DNA from: Gordoniibacillus kamchatkensis
GTDB taxonomy: Bacteria; Bacillota; Bacilli; Paenibacillales; NBRC-103111
NCBI RefSeq assembly: GCF_000829455.1
Contig: NZ_JXAK01000008.1
Span: 1-64,000 of the forward strand
Length of the DNA stretch: 64,000 nt
Direction of reading: 5' to 3'
Shown here: positions 8,291 to 16,117 of the stretch, piece after piece
How positions within the stretch are numbered: position 1 is the stretch's first letter
Layout of the letters: the number at the start of each line of letters is the position of its first letter
Notes under the pieces: generated by a model
Database searches by the model: none
What the model saw: the letters and a program-made list of their open reading frames with translations, nothing else
What the model was told of the DNA's origin: nothing
Made by a program: the position numbers and the translations under genes

Positions 8291-9304
8291 ATGAAAGGCA
8301 TCGTTTGCGAACAAGTAGACAAGCTGAAGCTCATCGAACTGCCCGAGCCGCCATACGCCGCGGGAGAAGCGATCGTGCGGATTCGCAGAATCGGCATTTG
8401 CGGCACGGATCTGCATGCTTACAAAGGGAATCAGCCCTTCTTCACGTACCCGCGCGTGCTGGGCCACGAGCTGGCGGGAACCGTCGAGCGAATCGGCCCA
8501 AATGACGCCGGACTGCGCGAGGGCGACCAGGTCAGCATCATCCCTTACATGCATTGCGGCAGCTGCATCGCCTGCCGTAACGGCAAAACGAACTGCTGCA
8601 CAGGCATGAAAGTGCTTGGCGTACATATCGACGGCGGCATGCGCGAACGAATATCCGTGCCGGTAACGCATTTGATCAAGACAGACGGACTCACATTGGA
8701 TCAGACAGCGGTGCTCGAGCCGCTGGCGATCGGTGCTCATGCCGTACGCCGCTCCGGCGTCCAAATCGGCGAGACGGCGCTTGTTATCGGAGGCGGGCCG
8801 ATCGGCCTCGGCGTCATGGCTTTCGCCAAATATGCTTGCGCGCGCGTGATCGCCATGGATATTAACGACGAACGGCTGGCGTTCAGCAAGTCGTGGGCAA
8901 ACGCAGACTATACGGTAAACGCGCTTCAAAACGCCAAGGAGCAGCTCGCAGCAATTACCGGCGGCGATTTTCCGACGGTTGTATTTGACGCCACGGGAAA
9001 CGCGAAGTCGATGGAAAATTCGTTCGAACTGACGGCTCACGGCGGCAAATTGGTATATGTCGGTCTGGTGAAAGGGGACATTACGTTCCACGATCCGGAG
9101 TTTCACAAGCGTGAGCTTACGCTGATGAGCAGCCGAAACGCCACGAGGGAAGATTTCGATCATGTGATGGAAGCGGTCGGCAACGGCGACATCGATGTGC
9201 AGCGGTACATTACGCACCGCTCCTCGTTCGAGGACATGATCGGCAAGTTCGACAGCTGGATGAGGCCGGAATCGAAAGTGATCAAGGCTATCGTCGAGCT
9301 GTAA
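8291..9304 (+). CDS. Zinc-binding alcohol dehydrogenase (MDR, polyol/sugar-acid type)
   Basis: This 337-aa medium-chain dehydrogenase has the catalytic zinc region (GICGTDLHAY ... GHELAGTVE), the four-cysteine structural zinc loop (CGSCIACRNGKTNCC) and the Rossmann motif GGGPIGLG. Family members of this shape oxidise polyols or sugar acids, for example sorbitol, L-threonine, L-gulonate or galactonate. The start is ATG 8291 behind AGGAGGAG; a 12-codon upstream extension lacks a ribosome site. It is divergent from an AraC regulator, which likely controls it. A repeat element and a terminator follow. The precise substrate cannot be read from sequence. Confidence 0.87.
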   Translation: MKGIVCEQVDKLKLIELPEPPYAAGEAIVRIRRIGICGTDLHAYKGNQPFFTYPRVLGHELAGTVERIGPNDAGLREGDQVSIIPYMHCGSCIACRNGKTNCCTGMKVLGVHIDGGMRERISVPVTHLIKTDGLTLDQTAVLEPLAIGAHAVRRSGVQIGETALVIGGGPIGLGVMAFAKYACARVIAMDINDERLAFSKSWANADYTVNALQNAKEQLAAITGGDFPTVVFDATGNAKSMENSFELTAHGGKLVYVGLVKGDITFHDPEFHKRELTLMSSRNATREDFDHVMEAVGNGDIDVQRYITHRSSFEDMIGKFDSWMRPESKVIKAIVEL

Positions 9305-9332
9305 GGTAGAGTGCGAGTCCAATCGTTAAAAC

Positions 9333-9510
9333 AGGCTGCCCGAGAAAGTAGGGCTGCGCTGCGGACCTAAGAATGTGGGTCTCCGGCTTCGCCCACACTC
9401 GTGTTCCTAAGAAGAAGGAAATAAAGGTTGGAACACGAGTTCAAAGGCGCACGCTCCGCTCCAAGGCCTACAACATTCCCATCCTCCGCTCCGCCTTTCT
9501 CGGGCAGCCT
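9333..9510 (+). repeat. Dispersed palindromic element, copy A, with 16-bp terminal inverted repeats
   Basis: The element is bounded by a perfect 16-bp inverted repeat (AGGCTGCCCGAGAAAG at 9333-9348, complement at 9495-9510). Inside are blocks shared with copies at 52,906-53,064 and 61,291-61,430: GGGCTGCGCTGCGGA, GTCTCCGGCTTCG, AAAGGCGCACGCTCCGCTC and CATCCTCCGCTCCGC. The central stem is CTCGTGTTCC with GGAACACGAG. Its sequence differs from the other copies yet still pairs. No coding capacity is evident. Together with the following terminator it fills the 309-base gap between the dehydrogenase and the GntR gene. Confidence 0.75.
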
Positions 9511-9511
9511 G

Positions 9512-9558
9512 AAAAAAACCGTCCAGATCCGAAGCGTACCGGATTTGGACGGTTTTTG
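9512..9558. terminator. Bidirectional intrinsic terminator
   Basis: A roughly 17-bp stem (AAAACCGTCCAGATCC with GGATTTGGACGGTTTT, one G-U pair) is flanked by an A run and a T run between convergent genes. Confidence 0.85.
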
Positions 9559-9613
9559 CGTTTGCAAGAGGGTGCCGCCTACAGCAAGCCGATTAACGAT
9601 GCGGGTGCAGCTT

Positions 9614-10330
9614 TTACTCGGCTCCGTGCAAAATATTGTTGTAAAATTGTTTGGCTCTCGTGAAGAAAAGATCGAGGGCGTCTTTCACTTTATTCTCGTC
9701 GCCTTCTTGAAGAGCTTGCAACATAATCGAGCGGGTCTCCACGCTATTTTGCACCGCGCCGGGTACCTGCAGCAGCTTGATATTCGATTCGCGCCGCAAA
9801 TAGACGATCGTTTGCATCAGCTTCGCATAAATCCCGTTTCCGCAATTATCGCCGGCGTACAGATCGAATTGATCCAGCAGCTGCATAAACGTCTCCGGGG
9901 TGAAATCCGGGTCGCTCGCAGATACGGTTAACGAGTCCAGCATTTGCTTTAAATGTTCGATTTGCTCCGCATTGATATGCTTCGCAGCGGATAAATAGAT
10001 GGCCGACTCGATAAGCCGCCGGGCTTCGTAAATCTCGTCGAGATTGTGAAGCTCGTTGTGAAACAAATAGGTGATCGTTTCCGCTGGCAGCGGCTGTTCT
10101 CTCTTGGTTACATACGTGCCGTCGCCGGCTTTTATCGTCACTAGTCCGACGAGCGCAAGCGCTCTTAACGCTTCGCGGATGCGGCCCCGGGTCACTCCGA
10201 ACTGCTCGGCGAGCGACCGCTCGTTCGGCAGCTTTTGCCCGGATGGCAGTTCGCCGGACATGATCAGCTCGGCAATTCGCTCCATGATTTGTTCGGTGAC
10301 GGTAACTTTTTTGATCGTTTCGAATTTCAT
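9614..10330 (-). CDS. GntR-family (FadR/FCD) transcriptional regulator
   Basis: A 238-aa regulator with an N-terminal winged helix (about residues 12-75: LPNERSLAEQFGVTRGRIREALRAL, then GDGTYV) and an all-helical C-terminal FCD-type ligand domain. The start is MKFETIKKV at 10330, where AGGGGG lies upstream. An upstream in-frame extension to 10384 would run through the promoter region. It is divergent from the island starting at 10470. A large palindrome of the type bound by GntR proteins lies between them, so it is most likely the island's repressor, released by a pathway intermediate. Confidence 0.87.
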   Translation of the reverse strand: MKFETIKKVTVTEQIMERIAELIMSGELPSGQKLPNERSLAEQFGVTRGRIREALRALALVGLVTIKAGDGTYVTKREQPLPAETITYLFHNELHNLDEIYEARRLIESAIYLSAAKHINAEQIEHLKQMLDSLTVSASDPDFTPETFMQLLDQFDLYAGDNCGNGIYAKLMQTIVYLRRESNIKLLQVPGAVQNSVETRSIMLQALQEGDENKVKDALDLFFTRAKQFYNNILHGAE

Positions 10331-10364
10331 CCGGTACAACCCCCTAATAAAACCAATATACCTA

Positions 10365-10393
10365 TTGTCACATGCGAAATGCAATGATATGAT
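10365..10393 (+). promoter_or_regulatory. Promoter of the CoA-transferase/MaoC island
   Basis: TTGTCA (10365-10370) and TATGAT (10388-10393) have the ideal 17-base spacing and lie about 80 bases upstream of the first gene of the island. Confidence 0.7.
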
Positions 10394-10399
10394 GAAACA

Positions 10400-10426
10400 A
10401 AATTGGTACTACCACAGTACCAATTT
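10400..10426 (+). promoter_or_regulatory. GntR operator: perfect 10-bp palindrome
   Basis: AAATTGGTAC and GTACCAATTT are perfect complements separated by 7 bases. The TGGTAC/GTACCA core resembles FadR-subfamily sites. It starts 6 bases after the -10 box, so bound protein would block initiation from the rightward promoter. Confidence 0.7.
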
Positions 10427-10469
10427 AATGACAACAATACAAGCATGCCGATTGAGGAAGGGGAATCGT

Positions 10470-11624
10470 ATGGGTATCACTTTGAAAGGGGTTACATGGA
10501 ATCATAGCCGTGGCTACGTTTCGGTCGTCGCCACAGCTCAGCGTTTCGGCGAAACGCATCCGGGCGTTGAAATCATATGGGAAAAGCGTTCGCTGCAGCA
10601 ATTTGCGGACGCCCATATCGAGCAGTTGGCCGACAAGTACGATCTGCTCGTCATCGATCATCCTTGGGCCGGATTCGCCGCCGATAAAAACGTTCTGGTC
10701 CCTTTGGAACGGCACCTGTCCGCCGAATACTTGCAGGATCAGGCCGACAATTCCGTAGGATTGTCGCACCCCAGCTATAGGTTTGGCGGCTTCCAAAGCG
10801 CTCTGGCGATCGATGCGGCGACTCCGGTCGCGTCTTACAGGGAAGATTTGCTTGAGCGGCATGGCCATCGGCTGCCGGATACGTGGGAGGATCTCATCAG
10901 CTTGGCCGATGCCGGCAAAGTGATCTTTCCTGGCATTCCGATCGATTCCTTGATGAATTTCTATATGCTGTGCAGCACGCAGGGGGAAGATCCGTTTCTG
11001 AATGAGGACACCGTAATCAGCCGGGAGATGGGCCTGAAAGCGCTGGAACAGCTGCGGGAGCTGGCTTCCAAGTGCACGCGGGAAATATTCGATTGGAATC
11101 CGATTCAAGTTTACGAAGCGATGAGTTCCCGCGACGACTTTGCGTATTGCCCTTTTGCTTACGGTTACTCGAATTATTCCCGCAGCGGATACGCGCGCAA
11201 GCTGATTCGTTTTACAGACATGGTATCGCTGGGGACGCACGGCCGGCTGAAGTCGACGCTTGGCGGAACGGGGCTTGCCATTTCGGCCAAATGCCATCAT
11301 CTGGACATCGCTCTCGAGTACGCCGCATTTACGGCGAGTCCGGGATGCCAGCGTTCGATCTATGTGGAGAACGGCGGACAACCCGGACATCGCGCCGCCT
11401 GGCTGGACGAGGAAGTGAATCGCCGCACGAACGGTTATTTCCGCGCTACGCTGCCGGCTTTGGACCGCGCGTATTTGCGTCCGCGCTACAGCGGGTACCT
11501 TCATTTTCAGGACAATGCCGGCGATTACGTGCGAGACTACATGATGAATGGCGGAGACGGAACGGCAGTGCTTGAACGGATGGACCGGCTGTACCGCGAA
11601 TCGAGATCGGGTGATCGCCGATGA
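10470..11624 (+). CDS. Solute-binding-protein-like protein lacking an export signal
   Basis: A 384-aa protein of the ABC family 1 solute-binding fold: it opens directly in mature-type sequence ([24 protein letters not shown]), then [21 protein letters not shown] and the C-terminal helical lobe. The ATG at 10470 has GAGGAAGGGG upstream, and no hydrophobic segment or lipobox cysteine occurs at the N-terminus. It should therefore stay in the cytoplasm. A TGA/ATG overlap (ATGA at 11621) couples it to the CoA-transferase gene. It may act as a cytosolic ligand-binding partner for the CoA enzymes or the GntR regulator; its role is unknown. A separate, exported binding protein is encoded later in the island. 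Confidence 0.75.
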   Translation: MGITLKGVTWNHSRGYVSVVATAQRFGETHPGVEIIWEKRSLQQFADAHIEQLADKYDLLVIDHPWAGFAADKNVLVPLERHLSAEYLQDQADNSVGLSHPSYRFGGFQSALAIDAATPVASYREDLLERHGHRLPDTWEDLISLADAGKVIFPGIPIDSLMNFYMLCSTQGEDPFLNEDTVISREMGLKALEQLRELASKCTREIFDWNPIQVYEAMSSRDDFAYCPFAYGYSNYSRSGYARKLIRFTDMVSLGTHGRLKSTLGGTGLAISAKCHHLDIALEYAAFTASPGCQRSIYVENGGQPGHRAAWLDEEVNRRTNGYFRATLPALDRAYLRPRYSGYLHFQDNAGDYVRDYMMNGGDGTAVLERMDRLYRESRSGDRR

Positions 11625-12762
11625 AGCCGCTTGAAGGGCTATTGGTGCTCGACATCAGCCAATTTTTATCAGGACCTTCCGCAGCGCTTAGACTGGCCGA
11701 TCTCGGAGCGCGCGTCATCAAAATTGAGCGGCCGAACGGCGGCGACCTTTGCCGGCAGCTCATCCTGAACCATCAAGTCGTTGATGGCGACAGCCTGCTG
11801 TTTCATACGATCAACCGCAACAAAGAGAGCTACGGCGCCGATCTGAAGCAAACCGCCGATCTGCAAAAAGTGAAGAAGTTGATGGCAAAAGCGACGTGCT
11901 GATCGAAAACTTCAGGCCGGGCACCATGAACAAGCTCGGTCTCGGCTATGAAGAAGCGCGAAAAATAAACCCGAAGCTCGTGTACGGCAGCATTACAGGC
12001 TACGGCACCAGCGGACCGTGGAAAGATAAGCCCGGCCAAGATTTGCTCGTACAGTCGCTTTCGGGTCTTCCCTGGCTGAACGGGAATGCGGATCAGCCCC
12101 CGGTGCCTTTTGCGCTCGCTGTGGCCGATATGCTGACGGGCGCCCATTTGACGCAAGGGATACTCGCCTGCCTCATCCGGAGAGGCCGAACCGGGGAAGG
12201 CGGCCTTGTGGAAGTCAGCTTGTTGGAATCGGTTCTGGACTTCCAGTTCGAGGTGCTGACGACTTATCTCAATGACGGGGGGCAAGCGCCGAGCCGCAGC
12301 GCATTCAACAATGCGCACGCTTACTTGGGGGCTCCTTACGGCATATATGAAACGGCAGACGGATACCTGGCCCTCGCCATGGGTTCGGTTGTGCGCCTCG
12401 GCGAGCTGCTGGAATGTGCGGAGCTCGCCGCTTATGCCGACCCGAAAACATGGTTTGAAAAACGGGATGAAATCAAACAAATACTGATCCGGCATTTGAA
12501 GCGGCAACCTACCGAGCATTGGCTCGCTCGTTTGGAGCCGGCGGATTATTGGTGCGCGAGCGTCCTCGATTGGCCGTCTCTGCTGAAGCATGAAGGGTTT
12601 CAAGCGCTCGAAATGCTCCAAGATGTTACCCGGCCCGAAGCTCCTGCGGTACGGACAACGCGCTGCCCGATTCGGGTAGACGGAGAGCGGCTCACTTCCC
12701 TGACGGGGGCTCCCAGAGTAGGCGAGCATAATGCGGCCATTGAAAGGGAGTTCGGGCTATGA
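11621..12762 (+). CDS. CaiB/BaiF family CoA-transferase, first copy, interrupted by one frameshift
   Basis: A class III CoA-transferase that would move CoA between carboxylic acids. The N-terminal part (to about 11,890) and the rest (from about 11,891) are in different frames. Alignment with the neighbouring paralogue shows continuous homology: KLMAK, then [10 protein letters not shown], against [15 protein letters not shown]. Restoring one A in the AAAA run at 11887-11890 gives [10 protein letters not shown] and a 380-residue protein. The family's [12 protein letters not shown] and [17 protein letters not shown] segments are present. Both ends show translational coupling (ATGA at 11621 and 12759). 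A sequencing error is more likely than a dead gene. Slippage on AAAAG cannot be excluded. Confidence 0.8.
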
Positions 12763-13916
12763 CCGCGCTGAACAAACCGCTGGAAGGATTGACGGTGCTC
12801 GATTTCAGCCAATTTTTATCGGGGCCTTCGGCTGCGCTCAGGCTCGCCGATTTGGGCGCGCGCGTGATCAAAATCGAGCGGCCCGGCAGCGGCGACATAT
12901 GCCGCACGCTGTACATTTCGAATCTGGAGCTTGACGGAGACAGTACGCTGTTTCACTCCATCAACCGCAACAAACAAAGCTATGCGGCGGATCTGAAAAA
13001 TACGGATGATATGCGCAAGGTGACCGAATTGATCCGCAAAGCCGACGTCCTGATTCAAAACTTCAGACCCGGCGTGGCGAAACGGATCGGCATCGATTAT
13101 GAAGCCGTGCGCGGCATGAATCCGTCCATTGTGTACGGGGAGATTACCGGCTACGGGAGCGAGGGGCCGTGGCGGGATAAGCCCGGGCAAGACTTGTTGG
13201 TCCAAGCGAGGTCCGGACTTGCTTGGCTAAACGGAGACGACGGTCAGCCGCCGCTGCCTTTCGGGCTATCGATCTCGGATATGCTCGCGGGTGCCCATTT
13301 GGTGCAAGGTATACTGGCGGCCTTGGTGCGAAGGGGCGTTACCGGTCGCGGAGCTTTGGTAGAAGTAAGCTTGCTGGAAGCGATTATGGATTTGCAATTC
13401 GAAGTGCTGACCACCTACTTGAACGACGGCGGAATGCCGCCGAAAAGGTCAGCCTATAACAATGCCAACGCCTATTTGGGTGCTCCGTACGGAATTTATG
13501 AAACGCGCGACGGCTACCTCGCCCTCGCTATGGGCTCCATAACGAAATTGAGCGGGCTGTTAGGCTGCGAAGCGCTGGCGGTTTACCAAGACCCGGCGGA
13601 ATGGTTTGACAAAAGGGATGAGATCAAGCGGGTGCTGGCGGATCATTTGCGAACGGGAACGACCGCAGAGTGGCTTTCCAAGCTGGAGCCGGCCGATTAT
13701 TGGTGCGCGGAAGTGCTTACTTGGGACCGCCTGATGAAGCATGACGGCTTTACCGTGTTGAATATGGTGCAGGAAGTCGTTCGGGGGAGCGGATCGGCGA
13801 TGAAGACGACCCGGTGCCCGATTCGGATCGACGGCCGGTTGTTCACGTCTCCCGTCGGCTCTCCAGCTGTCGGGGAACATACGGATGTCATAAACGAGGT
13901 GATGTTGGGTGAGTGA
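12759..13916 (+). CDS. CaiB/BaiF family CoA-transferase, second copy
   Basis: A 385-aa intact class III CoA-transferase closely related to the preceding gene, evidently a tandem duplicate. Hallmarks are [44 protein letters not shown] and [17 protein letters not shown]. In this family an aspartate carries the acyl/CoA intermediate; a conserved Asp after the QDLL segment cannot be assigned with certainty here. Paired CaiB/BaiF genes form heteromeric enzymes in some pathways (for example succinyl-CoA:citramalate CoA-transferase), so the two copies may be subunits of one enzyme. The ATG overlaps the upstream stop, and the downstream MaoC GTG overlaps its stop. Confidence 0.88.
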   Translation: MTALNKPLEGLTVLDFSQFLSGPSAALRLADLGARVIKIERPGSGDICRTLYISNLELDGDSTLFHSINRNKQSYAADLKNTDDMRKVTELIRKADVLIQNFRPGVAKRIGIDYEAVRGMNPSIVYGEITGYGSEGPWRDKPGQDLLVQARSGLAWLNGDDGQPPLPFGLSISDMLAGAHLVQGILAALVRRGVTGRGALVEVSLLEAIMDLQFEVLTTYLNDGGMPPKRSAYNNANAYLGAPYGIYETRDGYLALAMGSITKLSGLLGCEALAVYQDPAEWFDKRDEIKRVLADHLRTGTTAEWLSKLEPADYWCAEVLTWDRLMKHDGFTVLNMVQEVVRGSGSAMKTTRCPIRIDGRLFTSPVGSPAVGEHTDVINEVMLGE

Positions 13917-14430
13917 AATCGTCAATTTGCGTGCCGAGCACGGCAAGCTGCCGCAGTTCAATACGGAAACGTGGATGTACGAGGAATTCGAAGTCGGGCA
14001 AAAAATGCGGTCCATCCGCAGAACGATTTCCGAAGGCGAATCGATGCAGTTCAATGCGCTGGTCATGGATTTGCATCCTTATGTGGCGGATGACATGTTT
14101 GCCCGCGAGGAAGGGTTGTTCGGACGCCGTTTGGTAGCCGGAGCGATGGTGTTCAGCCTCGGTCTCGGACTCATGGCCCACAACAATATCAACACGTTCA
14201 GCTACGGCTACGACAAGCTGCGCTTTATCAAGCCTGTCTTTATCGGCGATACGATCTATACGGTGCGCACGCATCTCGAAAAAAGGCCGAAGTATAAAGA
14301 CATGGGCCTTGTCAGGGTCAGCTATGAAGTGTTCAAAAACGAAGGCGAGCTTGTGCTGTATTGCGAGCATTTGCAAACCGTAAAGTACAGGCATCCGGAG
14401 CAGTGGCAGGACCAGGTCGAAAAAAAGTGA
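13909..14430 (+). CDS. MaoC-like hotdog-fold hydratase, probable non-catalytic partner
   Basis: A 173-aa single-hotdog protein of the MaoC/mesaconyl-CoA hydratase type ([21 protein letters not shown] ... [18 protein letters not shown] ... [16 protein letters not shown]). At the hydratase motif it reads MDLHPYVAD where the next gene reads GDFYPHHVD. The Asp is kept but the catalytic His position holds Val. The GTG at 13909 overlaps the CoA-transferase stop by 8 bases. In mycobacterial HadAB/HadBC dehydratases one of two MaoC subunits is likewise non-catalytic, so a heterodimer with the next gene product is a reasonable inference. Confidence 0.83.
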   Translation: MSEIVNLRAEHGKLPQFNTETWMYEEFEVGQKMRSIRRTISEGESMQFNALVMDLHPYVADDMFAREEGLFGRRLVAGAMVFSLGLGLMAHNNINTFSYGYDKLRFIKPVFIGDTIYTVRTHLEKRPKYKDMGLVRVSYEVFKNEGELVLYCEHLQTVKYRHPEQWQDQVEKK

Positions 14431-14447
14431 GAGGAGAGAACTCATCA

Positions 14448-14903
14448 TTGTTCAAGTCGGTTTACTATGAGGAGTACGAGGTGGGGGCAACCCGCGAGAC
14501 GCTTGGCAGAACGATCACCGAAACCGATATTATGCTGCATGCCGGGCAGACGGGCGATTTTTATCCGCACCACGTCGATGCGGAATGGTGCAAGACGCAG
14601 CCTTTCCGGCAGCGGATCGCGCACGGGACGTTGATTTTCAGCATCGGCGTGGGGATGACCGCAGGCGAAATTAACCCGGAAGCGATGTCTTACGGTTACG
14701 ACCGGCTTCGCTTCATCAGACCTGTCTTTATCGGCGATACGATCAAAGCGAAAGTGACGATAACGGACAAGAAGCCGCATCCGAAAAAGCCCACCCACGG
14801 CATCGTCACTGAGCTTGTCGAAATCACGAATCAGCGCTGTGAAACCGTGCTCGCTTGCGAGCACCTGCTGCTGGTCGCAAAATCCAATACGGAGGATCGA
14901 TAA
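14448..14903 (+). CDS. MaoC-family acyl-CoA hydratase/dehydratase
   Basis: A 151-aa single-hotdog hydratase with an intact hydratase-2-type motif, [14 protein letters not shown], including the Asp and His dyad that adds water across the double bond of an enoyl-CoA, followed by [15 protein letters not shown] and the shared [16 protein letters not shown]. The start is TTG at 14448, 9 bases after GGAGAG; longer frames run back into the preceding MaoC gene without a ribosome site. Its sister gene lies 17 bases upstream. It is likely to act on the CoA ester made by the CaiB/BaiF enzymes. Confidence 0.85.
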   Translation: MFKSVYYEEYEVGATRETLGRTITETDIMLHAGQTGDFYPHHVDAEWCKTQPFRQRIAHGTLIFSIGVGMTAGEINPEAMSYGYDRLRFIRPVFIGDTIKAKVTITDKKPHPKKPTHGIVTELVEITNQRCETVLACEHLLLVAKSNTEDR

Positions 14904-14905
14904 CC

Positions 14906-16003
14906 ATGAAAATTACGAATGTTGAAAGCTTTGTCTTGCATGTACCCATTAACCCGCCGATTACGGATGCCATTAACGTCGCTTCCCATTGGGGGCTGGC
15001 CGGGGTGCGCATTTTTACGGATGAAGGTTTCGTCGGATACGGCTATACCGGCACTACAGCGAATGGCGACGAGATGATTACGGACACGATCGACCGCTAT
15101 TACGCGCCTGAACTGATCGGCAAGGACCCGTTCATGGTAAAGGAAATATGGGACCAACTGCGATTCGGCAAAATGCACTGGATCGGGCGCGCCGGAGTGA
15201 CCCACATGGCCCTTGCCGCTGTCGACATTGCGTTGTGGGACATTATGGCCAAAGCGTCGCAAAAGCCGCTGTGGCAATATTTGGGCGGCCATAAATCGAA
15301 GCGGATCAAGGCGTACAACACGAACGGCGGCTGGCTCAACTGGACCAAGGAGCGGCTGCTCAAGGACGTTACCGACATTGTGCAGCAAGGGTTCACGGGG
15401 GTCAAAATCAAGGTCGGAAAGCCCGACCCGCGCGAAGATTACGACCGGGTCAAGGCCGTAAGAAAAGCGATTGGCGACGAAGTCATCTTCATGATCGACG
15501 TCAATCAGCAGTGGAACATCAATACGGCAATGACCTGGGGCAAAAAGCTGGAGGAGTTCGACTTGTACTGGCTGGAAGAGCCTCTGAACCCCGACGACAT
15601 TATGGGGCATAAAAAGCTGGCCGACGAGCTTAATGTTCCGATTGCGCTTGGCGAGCACGTCTATTCGAAATATGCGTTCCGCGATTATATTCATCAGGGG
15701 GCGGTCGAATATTGCCAGGTAGACGTCACAAGGGTCGCCGGCGTAACCGAATGGCTCCAGGTGGCGGGCCTGGCCGCAGCCTATGACGTTCCGATCTGTC
15801 CGCACGTCGGCGACATGGGCCAAATTCATCAGCATTTGGTCGCCACTACGTCAAACGCGATCATGCTCGAATATATTCCGTGGATACGCGACATTTTTAT
15901 CGAGCCTGCTACCGTTATAGACGGTTTCTACATCCTGCCGCAAATGCCGGGAGCTTCGACCGAAATTATACCGTCCTGTTTCGACAAGTATCGCGTCCGC
16001 TAA
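14906..16003 (+). CDS. Mandelate racemase/muconate lactonizing enzyme family protein (acid-sugar dehydratase type)
   Basis: A 365-aa enolase-superfamily enzyme. The N-terminal capping domain is followed by a TIM barrel with the expected catalytic residues: KIK on strand 2 (GVKIKVGKPD), metal ligands Asp in MIDVNQQW, Glu in WLEEPL and Glu in ALGEHVYS, and a His-Asp dyad (VDVTRVAGVTEW and CPHVGD) as in the mandelate racemase subgroup. Such enzymes abstract the proton next to a carboxylate, most often dehydrating aldonic or aldaric acids. The ATG lies 2 bases after the MaoC stop, behind GGAGG. It anchors the island's substrate as an alpha-hydroxy acid, but identity is not deducible. Confidence 0.88.
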   Translation: MKITNVESFVLHVPINPPITDAINVASHWGLAGVRIFTDEGFVGYGYTGTTANGDEMITDTIDRYYAPELIGKDPFMVKEIWDQLRFGKMHWIGRAGVTHMALAAVDIALWDIMAKASQKPLWQYLGGHKSKRIKAYNTNGGWLNWTKERLLKDVTDIVQQGFTGVKIKVGKPDPREDYDRVKAVRKAIGDEVIFMIDVNQQWNINTAMTWGKKLEEFDLYWLEEPLNPDDIMGHKKLADELNVPIALGEHVYSKYAFRDYIHQGAVEYCQVDVTRVAGVTEWLQVAGLAAAYDVPICPHVGDMGQIHQHLVATTSNAIMLEYIPWIRDIFIEPATVIDGFYILPQMPGASTEIIPSCFDKYRVR

Positions 16004-16117
16004 AACTTAAATTGTATACATAACTCTTAAATAATTGCTATAGGAACGAGCCGCCGAGCCATATACAATGAAAACGTGCACAATCTCACATTGAAAGGGG
16101 TACTGAGGTTGAAACAT

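Noticed and set aside
9428-9663. Short ORFs across the repeat and terminator region downstream of the alcohol dehydrogenase
   Set aside because: The region is dominated by inverted repeats shared with two other loci and a terminator; no ribosome sites precede the frames.
12759-13916. Possible assembly duplication of the CaiB/BaiF gene
   Set aside because: The two copies differ at many codons throughout, including conserved regions, so they are true diverged paralogues.
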